DNA from: Candidatus Opimibacter skivensis
Lineage (GTDB): Bacteria; Bacteroidota; Bacteroidia; Chitinophagales; Saprospiraceae
Direction of reading: 5' to 3'
DNA: 64,000 nt
NCBI GenBank assembly: GCA_016722045.1
Contig: JADKGY010000032.1
Location: 283,864 to 347,863, forward strand
How positions within the stretch are numbered: position 1 is the first letter of the stretch; every line of letters starts with the position of its first letter. The translations under genes were made by a program, and so were the position numbers. Positions 1-8,764 of this stretch are shown here, one piece after another. The notes below the pieces were generated by a model. That model was not told the DNA's origin. It was given only the letters and a program-made list of their open reading frames with translations, and ran no database searches.

Positions 1-26
1 ACAGCCGTATAGTATATTAAACGCTT

Positions 27-509
27 ATGAAAAATTGTCAATTCGCTTATTTCTCTTTATTTCTTTTTGTTGCATTTATTTCATGCAAATCAACTCCGGT
101 AGCGGTAGGTGATACGTTTGGAGCAGGTGTATCCAAGCCAAATGAGTCTGTAGAATTTGCAGATGTCATCAAAAAGCTTGAAACTTCCGACTCCGTCAAT
201 GTCGTGATGAAAGCCAAAGTAAGTGAGGTATGCCAGGCAAAGGGTTGCTGGATGAATCTTGTGGATCCGGCTACGGCCTCTGATGAAAAGCTCATGGTCA
301 AGTTTAAGGATTATGCATTCTTCGTACCAAAGGATATCTCAGGCCGCGAAGTCATGGTGGAAGGAAAAGCCTATAAAGAAGTAACCTCTGTGGAAGAACT
401 CCGTCACTATGCTGAAGATGCCGGTAAGAGTGCAGAGGAAATAGCCAAAATCACAGAACCTGTGTCAGAAAAGAAATTTATGGCTACTGGTGTAGTGCTG
501 CTCAAGTAG
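27..509 (+). CDS. DUF4920 domain lipoprotein
   Basis: 160-residue exported lipoprotein of unknown function. A hydrophobic N-terminal segment ends in a lipobox-like FISC, so Cys20 is the likely lipidated residue. The mature part carries the CQAKGCWMNL motif near residues 68-77, typical of DUF4920 proteins, which are small OB-like periplasmic domains common in Bacteroidota. The length suits a full-length member. It stands alone, convergent with the BioD-like ATPase and separated from it by the poly-G tract. The family assignment rests on motif recognition; no biochemical role is claimed. Confidence 0.75.
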   Translation: MKNCQFAYFSLFLFVAFISCKSTPVAVGDTFGAGVSKPNESVEFADVIKKLETSDSVNVVMKAKVSEVCQAKGCWMNLVDPATASDEKLMVKFKDYAFFVPKDISGREVMVEGKAYKEVTSVEELRHYAEDAGKSAEEIAKITEPVSEKKFMATGVVLLK

Positions 510-574
510 TGTGCTTCGACCTTCTCAACTCAGCCTCGTGCTACAGCTCAGCAACCATAGGAGAGGAAAGGGAG

Positions 575-606
<32 letters not shown>

Positions 607-630
607 TAGTGAATAGTGAGTAGTGAGTAG
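607..630 (+). repeat. TAGTGAG heptamer array, 3.4 units
   Basis: Units TAGTGAA, TAGTGAG, TAGTGAG and a partial TAG directly follow the poly-G tract. Each unit contains TAG and TGA on the plus strand. This is the first member of the short-period arrays seen across the window, and one not anchored at a stop codon. Confidence 0.85.
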
Positions 631-648
631 AATTTAAATATTTAGGGT

Positions 649-1743
649 CTATTTTAATCCAAGCTTGTCGATTATCAATTGAATGTCGACATGCTCACCT
701 ACGAGTTCAATTGCCCGTCGCACTTTCCATGGTGTATTACGGTTGATCTTTACTTCAATCTTACTGATCTGGAGAACGGATCCATACGTATCTAACTCGG
801 TTCTGATCATCGGTATCTTATGCTTCAGGATATAATCAATAGAGCGTGGTTCCGGTGTACCCTGGCCGGTGAGCACGATTCCGGACAGAGGTGATTTATT
901 TTTTCGCAGGACTTTCATGATCATGTTGATTTTATCAAGTGCCGGTTCGAGTTGACGAACAGCGGCGACCAGAAGAACATTGTCAAATGCTTTCAACTCC
1001 TGTGTATCCAAAAGGGAGCCAGCGACAATATCCTCAATTTTGTTGTCAAGGTATTCGGGATTATGTGTCGTTAAGCCGGAGATGGAATCCGCAATTGTCC
1101 TCATGACCGGATAAGCGAGACTCTTTTCGTAGGGAATAATGCCCAGAATAGGAATACCGTGAGGTGTAAGCCATTTACTAAGATAGTGATGTATCCGGTC
1201 CATCTTTTCAGGAATCACTTTATTGACGATGACGCCAAGAATATGTACTCCTTCTTCACGAAACAGTGCAAGATTCATGTTGAGTGCATCGATTGTGCTC
1301 CCGATTCCACCTTCCACGACCATGATCACAGGTGCATTGACCAGTTTTGCAACGTGCGCATTGGACATTCCGACGATACTCCCAACCCCCGGATGACCAG
1401 TACCTTCGAAAATGACAATATCATGCGTCCTGCCCAGTTGATGAGCTGCTGAAAGGATGTCCTCCCTGAAATTAAATTCTTCCGGACTGTCCAGATAGCG
1501 GGTTGTCGCACCTGGTCCCAGGATGATGGGACTGTGAAGTTCAGGTTCAATGTCAAAGTGAATCAGATCGGCAAACAACACTGTATCCTTATCCACTCTT
1601 TGATTCTCCTCAAGTGATTTTTGACCTACAGGCTTACAATATCCGACCTGGTATTTTTTGCGCATCAATGCAGAAACCAATCCAAGGGTACAGGTTGTCT
1701 TGCCTACATGCTGATTGGAGGCGGCCATATAAATACTTTTCAT
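649..1743 (-). CDS. BioD-like / DRTGG-domain P-loop ATPase
   Basis: 364-residue soluble protein with a P-loop at the extreme N-terminus (ASNQHVGKTT, residues 8-17), like dethiobiotin synthetase and the N-terminal BioD-like part of phosphotransacetylase. A FEGTGHPGVGS stretch corresponds to the BioD/CobB-type segment. The C-terminal third resembles a DRTGG domain. It lacks the acyltransferase domain of Pta, so it is a stand-alone BioD-DRTGG protein of unproven function. It starts 21 bases after panC and is probably co-transcribed with it. A true dethiobiotin synthetase is less likely, since no other biotin gene is nearby and the C-terminal domain is extra. Confidence 0.75.
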   Translation of the reverse strand: MKSIYMAASNQHVGKTTCTLGLVSALMRKKYQVGYCKPVGQKSLEENQRVDKDTVLFADLIHFDIEPELHSPIILGPGATTRYLDSPEEFNFREDILSAAHQLGRTHDIVIFEGTGHPGVGSIVGMSNAHVAKLVNAPVIMVVEGGIGSTIDALNMNLALFREEGVHILGVIVNKVIPEKMDRIHHYLSKWLTPHGIPILGIIPYEKSLAYPVMRTIADSISGLTTHNPEYLDNKIEDIVAGSLLDTQELKAFDNVLLVAAVRQLEPALDKINMIMKVLRKNKSPLSGIVLTGQGTPEPRSIDYILKHKIPMIRTELDTYGSVLQISKIEVKINRNTPWKVRRAIELVGEHVDIQLIIDKLGLK

Positions 1744-1764
1744 TCTTAAAAAGATTCAGTCTGC

Positions 1765-2622
1765 TTATTCATTTTTAGTCCATATCAGATTATCAATTAA
1801 TCTAACGCCTTCTACACTGACAGCGCAACATGCAACTACGAACCGGGAATCTTTTTTGTTCCCAATATCTGCAAGGGTTGTGCCATCAACTATTGAAAAA
1901 TATTCCGGTTTGAAATCTTTGCGGGTCAATGTTTCCATTGCCCTTTGTTTGATTTCTTCTATAGGAATATCATTTTCAAAACTTTTCTGACTTTCAGTTA
2001 GGGTGGCGTAGATGAGTGCAGCATCAATTCTAGCCTGTGGACTTAACCTTAAGTTTCGCGAACTCATCGCCAGACCATTTGGCTCTCTCAATGTCGGGCA
2101 CATGATAAGTCTTGCTTGTAAATGTTGATCAGCGATTAATTTTTTTACGATGGCTACCTGTTGAAAATCTTTTTGCCCCATATACAACCTATCAGGTTCT
2201 ATGATTGTAAGTAATCTGTACATCACTTCAGCTACTCCGGCGAAATGTCCCGGTCTGAATTTTCCTTCCATCACAGATCCGAGGAGCCCCGGATCAAAAT
2301 CCAAATTCAGCTTTTGATCAGCAGGATAAATTTCTTCTACCTCAGGCAGGAATAAAACGTCTATTTCATTTTTAAGCAGCAAATGCAAATCATTTTCAAT
2401 CGGCCTTGGATATTTGATGAGATCCTGCGGGTCATTAAACTGCCTGGGATTGACAAAAATGGACACGATAGTAATATCACATTCATCCTTGCTCCCTTCA
2501 GTAAGAGAAATATGGCCCTGATGCAATGCACCCATAGTAGGAACGAAGCCAATATGAAGTCCTTCATTCCTACGGGCTTTTATCCAGTCCTGCAGTTGAA
2601 AGACTTTCCTGAATATAATCAT
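1765..2622 (-). CDS. panC: Pantoate--beta-alanine ligase
   Basis: Joins pantoate and beta-alanine with ATP to make pantothenate, in the cytosol. The 285-residue length is normal. Residues 28-40 hold the nucleotide-binding HxGH motif (PTMGALHQGHISL), and the later AMSSRN segment is the KMSKS-like loop. It is the first gene of a minus-strand pair with the BioD-like ATPase and is divergent from panD, whose product supplies beta-alanine, so the intergenic region may co-control the last two pantothenate steps. No frame problems were seen. Confidence 0.96.
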   Translation of the reverse strand: MIIFRKVFQLQDWIKARRNEGLHIGFVPTMGALHQGHISLTEGSKDECDITIVSIFVNPRQFNDPQDLIKYPRPIENDLHLLLKNEIDVLFLPEVEEIYPADQKLNLDFDPGLLGSVMEGKFRPGHFAGVAEVMYRLLTIIEPDRLYMGQKDFQQVAIVKKLIADQHLQARLIMCPTLREPNGLAMSSRNLRLSPQARIDAALIYATLTESQKSFENDIPIEEIKQRAMETLTRKDFKPEYFSIVDGTTLADIGNKKDSRFVVACCAVSVEGVRLIDNLIWTKNE

Positions 2623-2940
2623 GGTGACAGTTTGCGATGATCTGTTAACTAATTGGGTGCATAAAGATGCAAATCAAATGATTCTGAAGGAAGATCATTT
2701 TAATTATTGAGAATGCTGATATCGGGAAATTGAGGGCCATTTTCGTACAGTTCTTCCTTAAACCTAAATATAAATAGACATATAAGTGCAAAATTCTGAA
2801 CAGTTAGCCGTTGAGCCCGTTAATGAATTGAATATGTATTGTCCTGAATATGGAGGAGATGGCTTGTGGGGATGGGGTATATGCCTCAGAATATCAGTGG
2901 AACCATTTTCATTAACGGGAAAACCATACTTTTGAATCCC
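2623..2940. promoter_or_regulatory. panC/panD divergent region with panD -7 box
   Basis: This 318-base spacer separates the divergent panC and panD genes. The box TACTTTTG at 2927-2934 matches TAnnTTTG and ends 6 bases before the panD ATG, implying a leaderless or nearly leaderless panD transcript. The frame stays open upstream to about 2866, but those codons do not resemble PanD and lie upstream of the box. No convincing TAnnTTTG was found for panC. The rest is AT-rich without obvious structure. Confidence 0.6.
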
Positions 2941-3291
2941 ATGTTTTTAAAAGTAGTCAAATCAAAAATTCACAGAGCAGTAGTAACGGAAGCGAATCTC
3001 AACTATGTAGGGAGCATTACTATTGATGAGGCACTGATGGAGGCCAGCGGTCTGATAGAAGGTGAATTTGTCCAGGTGGTAAACAATAATAATGGTGAAC
3101 GATTAGAAACCTATGTCATCAAGGGTGAGCGTCATGCCGGACAGATATGTCTAAATGGAGCTGCTGCAAGAAAAGTACATGTGGGTGACATTGTGATCAT
3201 CATGGCATATGCTTTGATGACTCCAGAAGAAGCTAAAGATTTTAAAGCCCTGACCATCTTTCCTGACCAAAATAATAAGATCAAATTTTAA
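2941..3291 (+). CDS. panD: Aspartate 1-decarboxylase
   Basis: Pyruvoyl enzyme converting L-aspartate to beta-alanine for pantothenate. Starting at 2941 gives 116 residues, the usual size, and puts the self-cleavage site YVGSIT exactly at Gly24-Ser25 as in E. coli. Lys9, Arg54, Thr57 and Tyr58 also fall at the classical positions. A longer start at 2866 would add 25 unrelated residues and would begin upstream of the -7 box, so it is rejected. It leads a plus-strand run: the next gene begins 3 bases after its stop. Confidence 0.96.
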   Translation: MFLKVVKSKIHRAVVTEANLNYVGSITIDEALMEASGLIEGEFVQVVNNNNGERLETYVIKGERHAGQICLNGAAARKVHVGDIVIIMAYALMTPEEAKDFKALTIFPDQNNKIKF

Positions 3292-3294
3292 TCT

Positions 3295-4371
3295 GTGGCC
3301 ATACCGAAGAGCATAAATAAATTATTACAATTCATCCTCTTCACAGGAATTGGGGTGTTGATCTTATTTCTTTTGTATAGGAGTCAGAATGCAGCCTATG
3401 TGGCTGATTGTGCATTAAAAGGAATTCCAAAAGAAAGTTGCAGTCTATTAGCAAAATTAAAGACTGATTTTTCAGAAGCGAATTATTGGTGGATTGCGGT
3501 GATTGTATTTGCTTATCTGTTTAGCAATCTGATCCGGGCGCACCGATGGCTGATGTTGATCAAAACACTGGGGAGAAAAGGGAGCATTGTCAATGCGTTT
3601 TTCACGATCATGGTTGGTTATTTCGCCAATATGGGACTTCCGCGTGTAGGCGAAGTAGTTCGTGCAGGACTTTTCGCGCGTTATGAAGGTATCGGAGCTG
3701 AGAAAGTGATGGGTACTATCGTTGTAGACAGGATACTGGATTTACTCAGTTTGCTATTTGCAATTATCCTTGTACTTGTGCTTCAGGGAAATGTGCTGTA
3801 TAACTATTTCGATGACAAAATCGGTAATTCTATTTTTGGTAAAAGCTGGTTGTATATCGTTTTCACGCTTGTCATTTTAGCCCTGTTCCTTGCGTATTGG
3901 TATAGAAGTATCATCAAACGATGGAGCTTATATCAACGCATTCATCATCTAGTCGAGGGATTCCGTGACGGACTCAGAAGTCTTCGCAGAGTTGAGCAAC
4001 CCTGGTTTCTTCTTCTTGATACCATTGTCATCTGGTTGATGTATTATTTAATGATGTTTCTTGCCTTCAGATCATTCGGACCTACCATACACCTGGGAGC
4101 TATGGCAGGACTCATGGTTTTTGTTTTTGGTGGTCTCGGTGTTGTGTTCCCGTCTCCGGGAGGCATGGGTACTTTCCATGTGATGGTGATTTCAGCATTA
4201 GCGATATATGGTATCCATGGTGATGATGCGTTTTCTTTTGCCAATATTCAGTTTTTTTCAATTCAACTATTTGGCACATTGCTGTTTGGCATCATCGGAA
4301 TGATCGTGCTTCCACTTTTTAATAAAAAAGATAAACAACATGTCACCTATTATCCCCCCGGCAGGAAGTAA
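3295..4371 (+). CDS. Flippase-like / YbhN (UPF0104) family membrane protein
   Basis: 358-residue polytopic inner-membrane protein with about eight hydrophobic segments and the family signatures RAHRWLMLI, NMGLPRVGEVVRAG and PSPGGMGTFH. It belongs to the lysylphosphatidylglycerol synthase transmembrane-region / YbhN superfamily (DUF6044-type names are also used), without the catalytic synthase domain. A lipid or lipid-linked substrate flippase role is inferred. GTG start, 3 bases after panD; its 3' end overlaps the rfaE2-like gene by 32 bases, indicating translational coupling. Confidence 0.8.
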   Translation: MAIPKSINKLLQFILFTGIGVLILFLLYRSQNAAYVADCALKGIPKESCSLLAKLKTDFSEANYWWIAVIVFAYLFSNLIRAHRWLMLIKTLGRKGSIVNAFFTIMVGYFANMGLPRVGEVVRAGLFARYEGIGAEKVMGTIVVDRILDLLSLLFAIILVLVLQGNVLYNYFDDKIGNSIFGKSWLYIVFTLVILALFLAYWYRSIIKRWSLYQRIHHLVEGFRDGLRSLRRVEQPWFLLLDTIVIWLMYYLMMFLAFRSFGPTIHLGAMAGLMVFVFGGLGVVFPSPGGMGTFHVMVISALAIYGIHGDDAFSFANIQFFSIQLFGTLLFGIIGMIVLPLFNKKDKQHVTYYPPGRK

Positions 4372-4855
4372 GATATTCGACATTGAGCGGATGAAAAAGC
4401 TATGCGAAACCTGGCACGAAAAGGGTGAAACAATAGTTTTTACAAACGGATGTTTTGATATCCTTCATGCAGGCCATATCAAATACCTGGAAACCGCAAC
4501 ACAACTGGGGGATCATCTTATCATTGCTGTGAACAGTGATGAATCCGTAAAAAAGCTAAAAGGTGAATCACGTCCGATTAATATTTTATCCAGCAGGCTT
4601 TACTTACTCGGCTCACTAAGCTGTGTAGATGCCGTATTTCCATTTACAGAAGAAACACCATTAGAGGTTATTAAATTATTAAAGCCGGATGTGCTGGTAA
4701 AAGGAGGAGATTATAAAATTGAAAATATTGTTGGCGCCAGGGAGGTAATGTCATGGGATGGTTGTGTCGAAGTCATACCCTACGTTGATGGATTCAGCAC
4801 AACAAATCTTGAAAGCAAAATCCTGCAGCTACATAAAGTATCCAAAAAAGACTAA
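4340..4855 (+). CDS. rfaE2: RfaE2/HldE-type heptose-1-phosphate adenylyltransferase
   Basis: 171-residue cytidylyltransferase-fold enzyme with FTNGCFDILHAGH (HxGH nucleotide-binding motif) and the DVLVKGGDY segment of the HldE C-terminal domain. The known reaction of the family joins ATP to D-glycero-beta-D-manno-heptose 1-phosphate to make ADP-heptose for lipopolysaccharide core. It is the stand-alone adenylyltransferase half; no kinase half is visible in the window. It overlaps the flippase-like gene and shares a TAATG stop-start with the Nif3-like gene. Confidence 0.88.
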   Translation: MSPIIPPAGSKIFDIERMKKLCETWHEKGETIVFTNGCFDILHAGHIKYLETATQLGDHLIIAVNSDESVKKLKGESRPINILSSRLYLLGSLSCVDAVFPFTEETPLEVIKLLKPDVLVKGGDYKIENIVGAREVMSWDGCVEVIPYVDGFSTTNLESKILQLHKVSKKD

Positions 4856-5655
4856 TGACTACACCGGCTTCTGAACTTATTCAATATCTCGAATCTGTAG
4901 CACCACTCCATCTTCAGGAGAAGTATGACAATAGCGGATTGCTGGTAGGTTCTTCGTCGGCTGATGTCAAAGGGGTATTGATATGTCTCGATTGTACAGA
5001 AGATGTTCTGGATGAAGCCGTGCAAAAGGGGTGTAATGTGGTGATCTCTCATCACCCGGCTATTTTTTACGGATTGAAACAAATCACCGGGACTAGTCTG
5101 ACTGAACGTTTAGTCATAAAAGCTATAAAGGAGGATTTGATTTTATACGCGATCCATACCAATCTTGATAATATTTTGCAGAATGGTGTGAATGAACGGA
5201 TCGCAAAACAATTGGATTTAAACGTTGAAGGTATTCTGCGGCCGATCTCTACCGGAACTAATGAGATTTGTGGGGCAGGGATCATTGGTGCCTATTCCAG
5301 TCCTAAAACAGAATCTGAATTCCTCGGGCTTTTAAAAGCCAGGATGAAAACGGGGGTGATAAGGCACTCAAAATTACTCGGTAGGCCTCTTCAGAGGGTG
5401 GCCGTGTGCGGAGGATCAGGAAGTTTTCTTCTTGAGGACGCCATACGTGAAGGTGCCCAGGTTTTCGTCACAGCGGACTATAAATACCATGGATTTTTTG
5501 ATGCAGATGACAAGCTAATCATCTGTGATATAGGACATTATGAAAGTGAGCAATATACGATAAACGTGTTGCACGAACTGATTTCAAGTAAATTTGCTAC
5601 TTTTGCCGCCCATTGTACCCAATTAAACACTAACCCCGTCCATTATTTCACCTGA
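4855..5655 (+). CDS. Nif3-like dinuclear metal-centre protein
   Basis: 266-residue Nif3/YbgI family protein. Metal-binding motifs are visible: VISHHPAIF in the N-terminal half and GHYESE near the C-terminus, with AVCGGSGS before the second half. It is the short form, without the central insert found in longer Bacteroidota and Gram-positive homologues. Family members form hexameric rings with two metal ions per subunit; the substrate is not established. The ATG overlaps the previous stop by one base, and the zinc-ribbon gene follows after 15 bases, an association common in bacteria. Confidence 0.9.
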   Translation: MTTPASELIQYLESVAPLHLQEKYDNSGLLVGSSSADVKGVLICLDCTEDVLDEAVQKGCNVVISHHPAIFYGLKQITGTSLTERLVIKAIKEDLILYAIHTNLDNILQNGVNERIAKQLDLNVEGILRPISTGTNEICGAGIIGAYSSPKTESEFLGLLKARMKTGVIRHSKLLGRPLQRVAVCGGSGSFLLEDAIREGAQVFVTADYKYHGFFDADDKLIICDIGHYESEQYTINVLHELISSKFATFAAHCTQLNTNPVHYFT

Positions 5656-5670
5656 TTCTCTTTAAAACTT

Positions 5671-6426
5671 ATGGCTAAAGCAACCGAAATCAGTGTAGAG
5701 GAAAAATTAAGACAACTCTACGCTCTACAAAAAGCTGATACAAAGATTGATGAAATTGAAATTCTCAAGGGAGAACTTCCTATCGAAGTGAGTGATCTTG
5801 AAGATGAAATCACAGGACTTGAAACAAGACTCAAGAACCTTAACGAAACTGCAAAAGACATAGAGAAAGAAGGCCAGAAATTTCTGACCCGCATATCTGA
5901 AGGTGAAGCACTCATCAAGAAATACACAAAACAACTTGATGACGTCAAAAACAACCGCGAATTCGATGCATTGTCCAAGGAGCTTGAAATGCAAAAGCTT
6001 GAGATCCAGTTGGCAGAAAAGAAAGCGCGTGAAAATGCTGAAAAGGTGAATGCGAAGAACGCAGTCATCAAAGAAGTAAAAGATAAGTATAAAGCCAAAA
6101 AAGCAAATCTTGATCTCAAAAAAGATGAGCTTAAATCGATTGTTGCCAAAACAGAAAAAGACGAGAAGGCACTTCGGAAAATTGCTGCAACTGCTGAAGC
6201 TGTGATCGATCCCCGACTGCTCAATGCATACCACCGTATCCGAAATAACTATAGAAACGGATTGGCCCTTGTCGCTATTGAAAGGGATTCCTGTGGCGGA
6301 TGTTTCAATCAGATACCACCGCAAATACAACTTGAAGTTTCTCAACGTAAGAAGATCATCGCGTGTGAACACTGCGGACGCATTCTCGTTGACAATGAGA
6401 TTGCCGGGGTTACTGTTGAAGCATAA
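5671..6426 (+). CDS. C4 zinc-ribbon coiled-coil protein (DUF164 family)
   Basis: 251 residues. Residues 1-180 are charged, heptad-rich coiled coil; the C-terminus holds a zinc ribbon with DSCGGCF and ACEHCGR (two CxxC pairs about 25 residues apart). Homologues act around nucleic acid or protein assembly (for example chlamydial CdsZ) and often neighbour Nif3-like genes, as here. The function in this organism is unknown. A long antisense open frame over this gene is a by-product of its Lys/Glu-rich codons and is not called. Confidence 0.88.
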   Translation: MAKATEISVEEKLRQLYALQKADTKIDEIEILKGELPIEVSDLEDEITGLETRLKNLNETAKDIEKEGQKFLTRISEGEALIKKYTKQLDDVKNNREFDALSKELEMQKLEIQLAEKKARENAEKVNAKNAVIKEVKDKYKAKKANLDLKKDELKSIVAKTEKDEKALRKIAATAEAVIDPRLLNAYHRIRNNYRNGLALVAIERDSCGGCFNQIPPQIQLEVSQRKKIIACEHCGRILVDNEIAGVTVEA

Positions 6427-6444
6427 CTAAAACTTCTTGTTTCT

Positions 6445-7950
6445 GTGGTTATACACATCCAGGCACGGGTAAAAAATCTGGTTTGTGCCTTGATCCTCCT
6501 ATTTATTTCACTCCCTTCATTCTGCCAGGATATATACTGGACTGAAGAAGCAAAAACAGCTTATGGCTACATCAGTGAGCTTCGCATTGATGAAAGCATG
6601 TATATCATACGGCTTCAGTCGATCACGCATCCTGACAATCTGATCTGGCCTTATCTTGAAGACTATGCTTTATTTCTTCAGATATTTTTACAAGAAGACG
6701 TCTATAAAATTCCTGACTTTTTAGAGAGTTCATCATTACGCTCGGATAGGATATCTGTAGTGTCGGATGGCAACCCATTGTCACTAATGTGTCAGGCTCA
6801 GATACAACTCCATCAATGTGCGTTGCGGATGGAACAAGGTCAATTTGTTTCTGCGGCGACTGATCTCAATCAGGCATTCAAGTTGTTGAAGAAAAATCAA
6901 AAATTATATCCTGATGATTTTGCAAACCTCCGGCTTTATGCTCTGATTAAAATTGCATTCGGAGCGATACCTGATCAATACCGATGGCTTGTAACCCTGG
7001 TGACCAGTCTGAACGGATCTATTGATGAAGGATTGAAAGAGTTGCATATGATCATAGATAAAAGTACTCCTGACAACAATATTTTTCTCCAGGAAACTAT
7101 CTTACTGACTGCATTGGCTGAAACAAGACTGAATAATAAACCTGAAAATGGATTACAACTGCTGAACAAGTATTGTGGCAAAGTTCCCACAAACAGGTTC
7201 ATTCAGTATGTGATGGCAAACGTCAACATTGCGGCCGGTAATAATGAAGCGGCGATCAAGGCATTAGTACAGGAGACTGGCGGGCCAAAAACATTAAAAA
7301 TTCCGTTCATGGATTTTATGCTTGGCCGATGTAAACTTTGCAAAGGAGATGATGATGCCGATATTTATTTTAAAAACTTTATACTGTTCAATAAAGGAAA
7401 GCATTATTTAAAAGAAGCATATCAGAAATTAGGATGGTATTCGCTTCTGAGAGGCGATGAAGTAAGTTATGCTGCGAATATGCAGCAGATCCTTTTGAAG
7501 GGAGTCACTACGACCGATCAGGATCAGCAGGCCATGAGGGAGGCAGAGACAAAAGAAAAACCTCATCCTGTGTTGTTAAAATGCCGGTTATTGTTTGATG
7601 GAGGTTATTATGATCAGGCTCTGGCGATCTTATCTGATGCTTTTTTCAATAGTCTTGTTCACCAGACCCAGCGGCTTGAATTTTTGTATCGAAAAGGAAG
7701 GTGTCTGCAGGCTAAAAAATCATATGCCGAAGCGCTGCACTATTATAGTCTGGCGATGAAATTTGGTGAAGAAGACCTGCATTACTATGCGTGTAGTGCC
7801 GCACTTGAGAGTGGGGTTATCCATGAGACGCTTGGGAGTGACTGGGCAGCGGCTAAGTTTTACAATATGTGTCTTAATATGTCGCCGGAGACGTATAGTA
7901 CCAGTTTGCATCAGAAAGCGAGGACGGGGCTGAGTAGGATAGGACTATAA
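6445..7950 (+). CDS. Exported TPR-like repeat protein
   Basis: 501-residue protein beginning at a GTG 18 bases after the zinc-ribbon gene. The N-terminus has a signal-like hydrophobic stretch ending in LPSFCQ, followed by helical repeats spaced like tetratricopeptide repeats (for example RKGRCLQAKKSYAEALHYYS near the end). No catalytic motif is visible. It is probably periplasmic or outer-membrane associated and may be a scaffold; the precise role is unknown. It is the last gene of the panD run, and its TAA stop runs directly into a 9-base tandem array. Confidence 0.72.
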   Translation: MVIHIQARVKNLVCALILLFISLPSFCQDIYWTEEAKTAYGYISELRIDESMYIIRLQSITHPDNLIWPYLEDYALFLQIFLQEDVYKIPDFLESSSLRSDRISVVSDGNPLSLMCQAQIQLHQCALRMEQGQFVSAATDLNQAFKLLKKNQKLYPDDFANLRLYALIKIAFGAIPDQYRWLVTLVTSLNGSIDEGLKELHMIIDKSTPDNNIFLQETILLTALAETRLNNKPENGLQLLNKYCGKVPTNRFIQYVMANVNIAAGNNEAAIKALVQETGGPKTLKIPFMDFMLGRCKLCKGDDDADIYFKNFILFNKGKHYLKEAYQKLGWYSLLRGDEVSYAANMQQILLKGVTTTDQDQQAMREAETKEKPHPVLLKCRLLFDGGYYDQALAILSDAFFNSLVHQTQRLEFLYRKGRCLQAKKSYAEALHYYSLAMKFGEEDLHYYACSAALESGVIHETLGSDWAAAKFYNMCLNMSPETYSTSLHQKARTGLSRIGL

Positions 7951-8030
7951 AAGGCGGAAAAGGTAGAAAAGGCAGAAAAGGCAGAAAGGGCGGAAAAGGC
8001 GGAAAGGGCGGAAAGGGCGGAAAGGCAGTA
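7950..8030 (+). repeat. Nonamer array AARGGCRGA, nine units
   Basis: Nine consecutive 9-base units (AAAGGCGGA, AAAGGTAGA, AAAGGCAGA, AAGGGCGGA and variants) begin at the last base of the upstream TAA stop codon. All are purine-rich on the coding strand. Unlike most other arrays in the window, the unit carries no stop triplet. Confidence 0.92.
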
Positions 8031-8085
8031 AGGGATAAAGCATCTATTTATCACCAAAAAATCATACAAAAACAATTGGGGGAAG

Positions 8086-8159
8086 TAGCGTGAGGCGGGA
8101 TTGAACCGCCGACCTTGCGATTATGAATCGCACGCTCTAACCATCTGAGCTACCACGCC
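8086..8159 (-). tRNA. tRNA-CAT (elongator Met or lysidine-modified Ile2)
   Basis: 74-nt cloverleaf on the minus strand: acceptor GGCGTGG with TCACGCT (two G-U pairs), D stem GCTC/GAGC, anticodon stem TGCGA/TCGCA around loop TTCATAA (anticodon CAT), T arm GGCGG-TTCAATC-CCGCC, discriminator A. The CCA end is not encoded. The anticodon stem lacks the GGG/CCC of initiators and position 1 pairs with 72, so it is not tRNA-fMet. Elongator Met is favoured over Ile2 but not proven by eye. Confidence 0.95.
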
Positions 8160-8227
8160 AAAAAAGGACTGCAAATATAGGAGAATTCTCCTTTTTGGGG
8201 AGGTCAGGCGTAGATAAAGAAGGTTTG

Positions 8228-8614
8228 TTATCCTAGAAAGCGGTCTCTCCACTCTACAGGAGGAATCGGGCAGCTGTCATATCGGTTCCCGTATTTGTAT
8301 CGCCTGGCAGCTATCCAGTCATATACACCGTCACGGATGAATCCTGGGACGAAGAAAAAAACAAGACCTAAATACAGAGGAAAGCCGAGATATTTAAGAA
8401 TACGCAATACTGCTGTGCTTCGCAGGAAAATTTGATCTTCATCCAGAAGAATGATTGTGTTTTCATCAAGATATTCATTGAGAAGAGGCTTCAACAATTC
8501 CTTTGCCGTTTCACTTTCGAGGGCTGCGAAATGAAAGACTTTTTTCTTATCCCATTTGACGATTCGTTTCACCCAGGTATTGCACATGGGACAGACACCA
8601 TCGTAGAAAATTAT
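8228..8614 (-). CDS. Thiol-disulfide oxidoreductase of the DCC (DUF393) family, start unclear
   Basis: Small thioredoxin-like protein. The conserved N-terminal DCC motif is present as IIFYDGVCPMCNTW, including the CxxC, and the middle and end (RSTAVLRILKYLG, DWIAARRYKYG) fit the family. No ATG, GTG or TTG lies between the upstream in-frame stop and this motif; the only internal ATG falls inside the CxxC and cannot be the start. The codons before FYDG are made of TCGAAAA heptamers, so either the original start was overwritten by repeat expansion, a rare ATA/ATT start is used, or a base is missing. The 8614 boundary is arbitrary. Confidence 0.75.
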   Translation of the reverse strand: MIFYDGVCPMCNTWVKRIVKWDKKKVFHFAALESETAKELLKPLLNEYLDENTIILLDEDQIFLRSTAVLRILKYLGFPLYLGLVFFFVPGFIRDGVYDWIAARRYKYGNRYDSCPIPPVEWRDRFLG

Positions 8615-8640
8615 TTTCGATTTTCGATTTTCGATTTTGG
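8615..8640 (-). repeat. TCGAAAA heptamer array at the 5' end of the DCC gene
   Basis: Three to four TCGAAAA units on the coding (minus) strand abut the first conserved codons of the DCC gene. The coding-strand unit has no stop triplet in any frame, in contrast to arrays that follow stop codons. Confidence 0.8.
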
Positions 8641-8678
8641 AATCGGGATTTAGGATTTACAAATATTGAGTTTATTTC

Positions 8679-8709
8679 GATGCCGGATTAATGGATACCG
8701 GATGCCGGA
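8679..8709 (+). repeat. GATGCCG-type 31-base repeat, copy 1
   Basis: Built as GATGCCG-GATTAAT-GGATACCG-GATGCCG-GA (7+7+8+7). A second copy with the same layout, 27 of 31 bases identical, lies on the minus strand at 33969-33999, a few bases after the SLC13 stop. Confidence 0.75.
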
Positions 8710-8735
8710 CTCGTGATGCATATTTTCCCTCCCGT

Positions 8736-8764
8736 TTCATTCATCACGTCTCACTATTCACTTA
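8736..8764 (-). repeat. GTGA heptamer array after radA
   Basis: Reading the minus strand from the radA TAA: TAAGTGA, ATAGTGA, GACGTGA, TGAATGA. This is a period-7 series with TGA in each unit, whose first unit starts with the stop codon. The 20 bases from the last A of the stop are identical to the sequence around the lytic transglycosylase stop at 36528. Confidence 0.8.

Noticed and set aside
2866..2940. Longer panD start
   Set aside because: The extra 25 residues do not match PanD, and the -7 box at 2927 lies downstream of that start.
5725..6372. Long antisense frames over the zinc-ribbon gene
   Set aside because: Phe/Ser/Leu-rich frames opposite a Lys/Glu-rich coiled coil are a codon-usage by-product; the sense gene has clear zinc-ribbon motifs.
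8086..8159. Initiator tRNA-fMet
   Set aside because: Position 1-72 pairs and the anticodon stem lacks the three G-C pairs of initiators.
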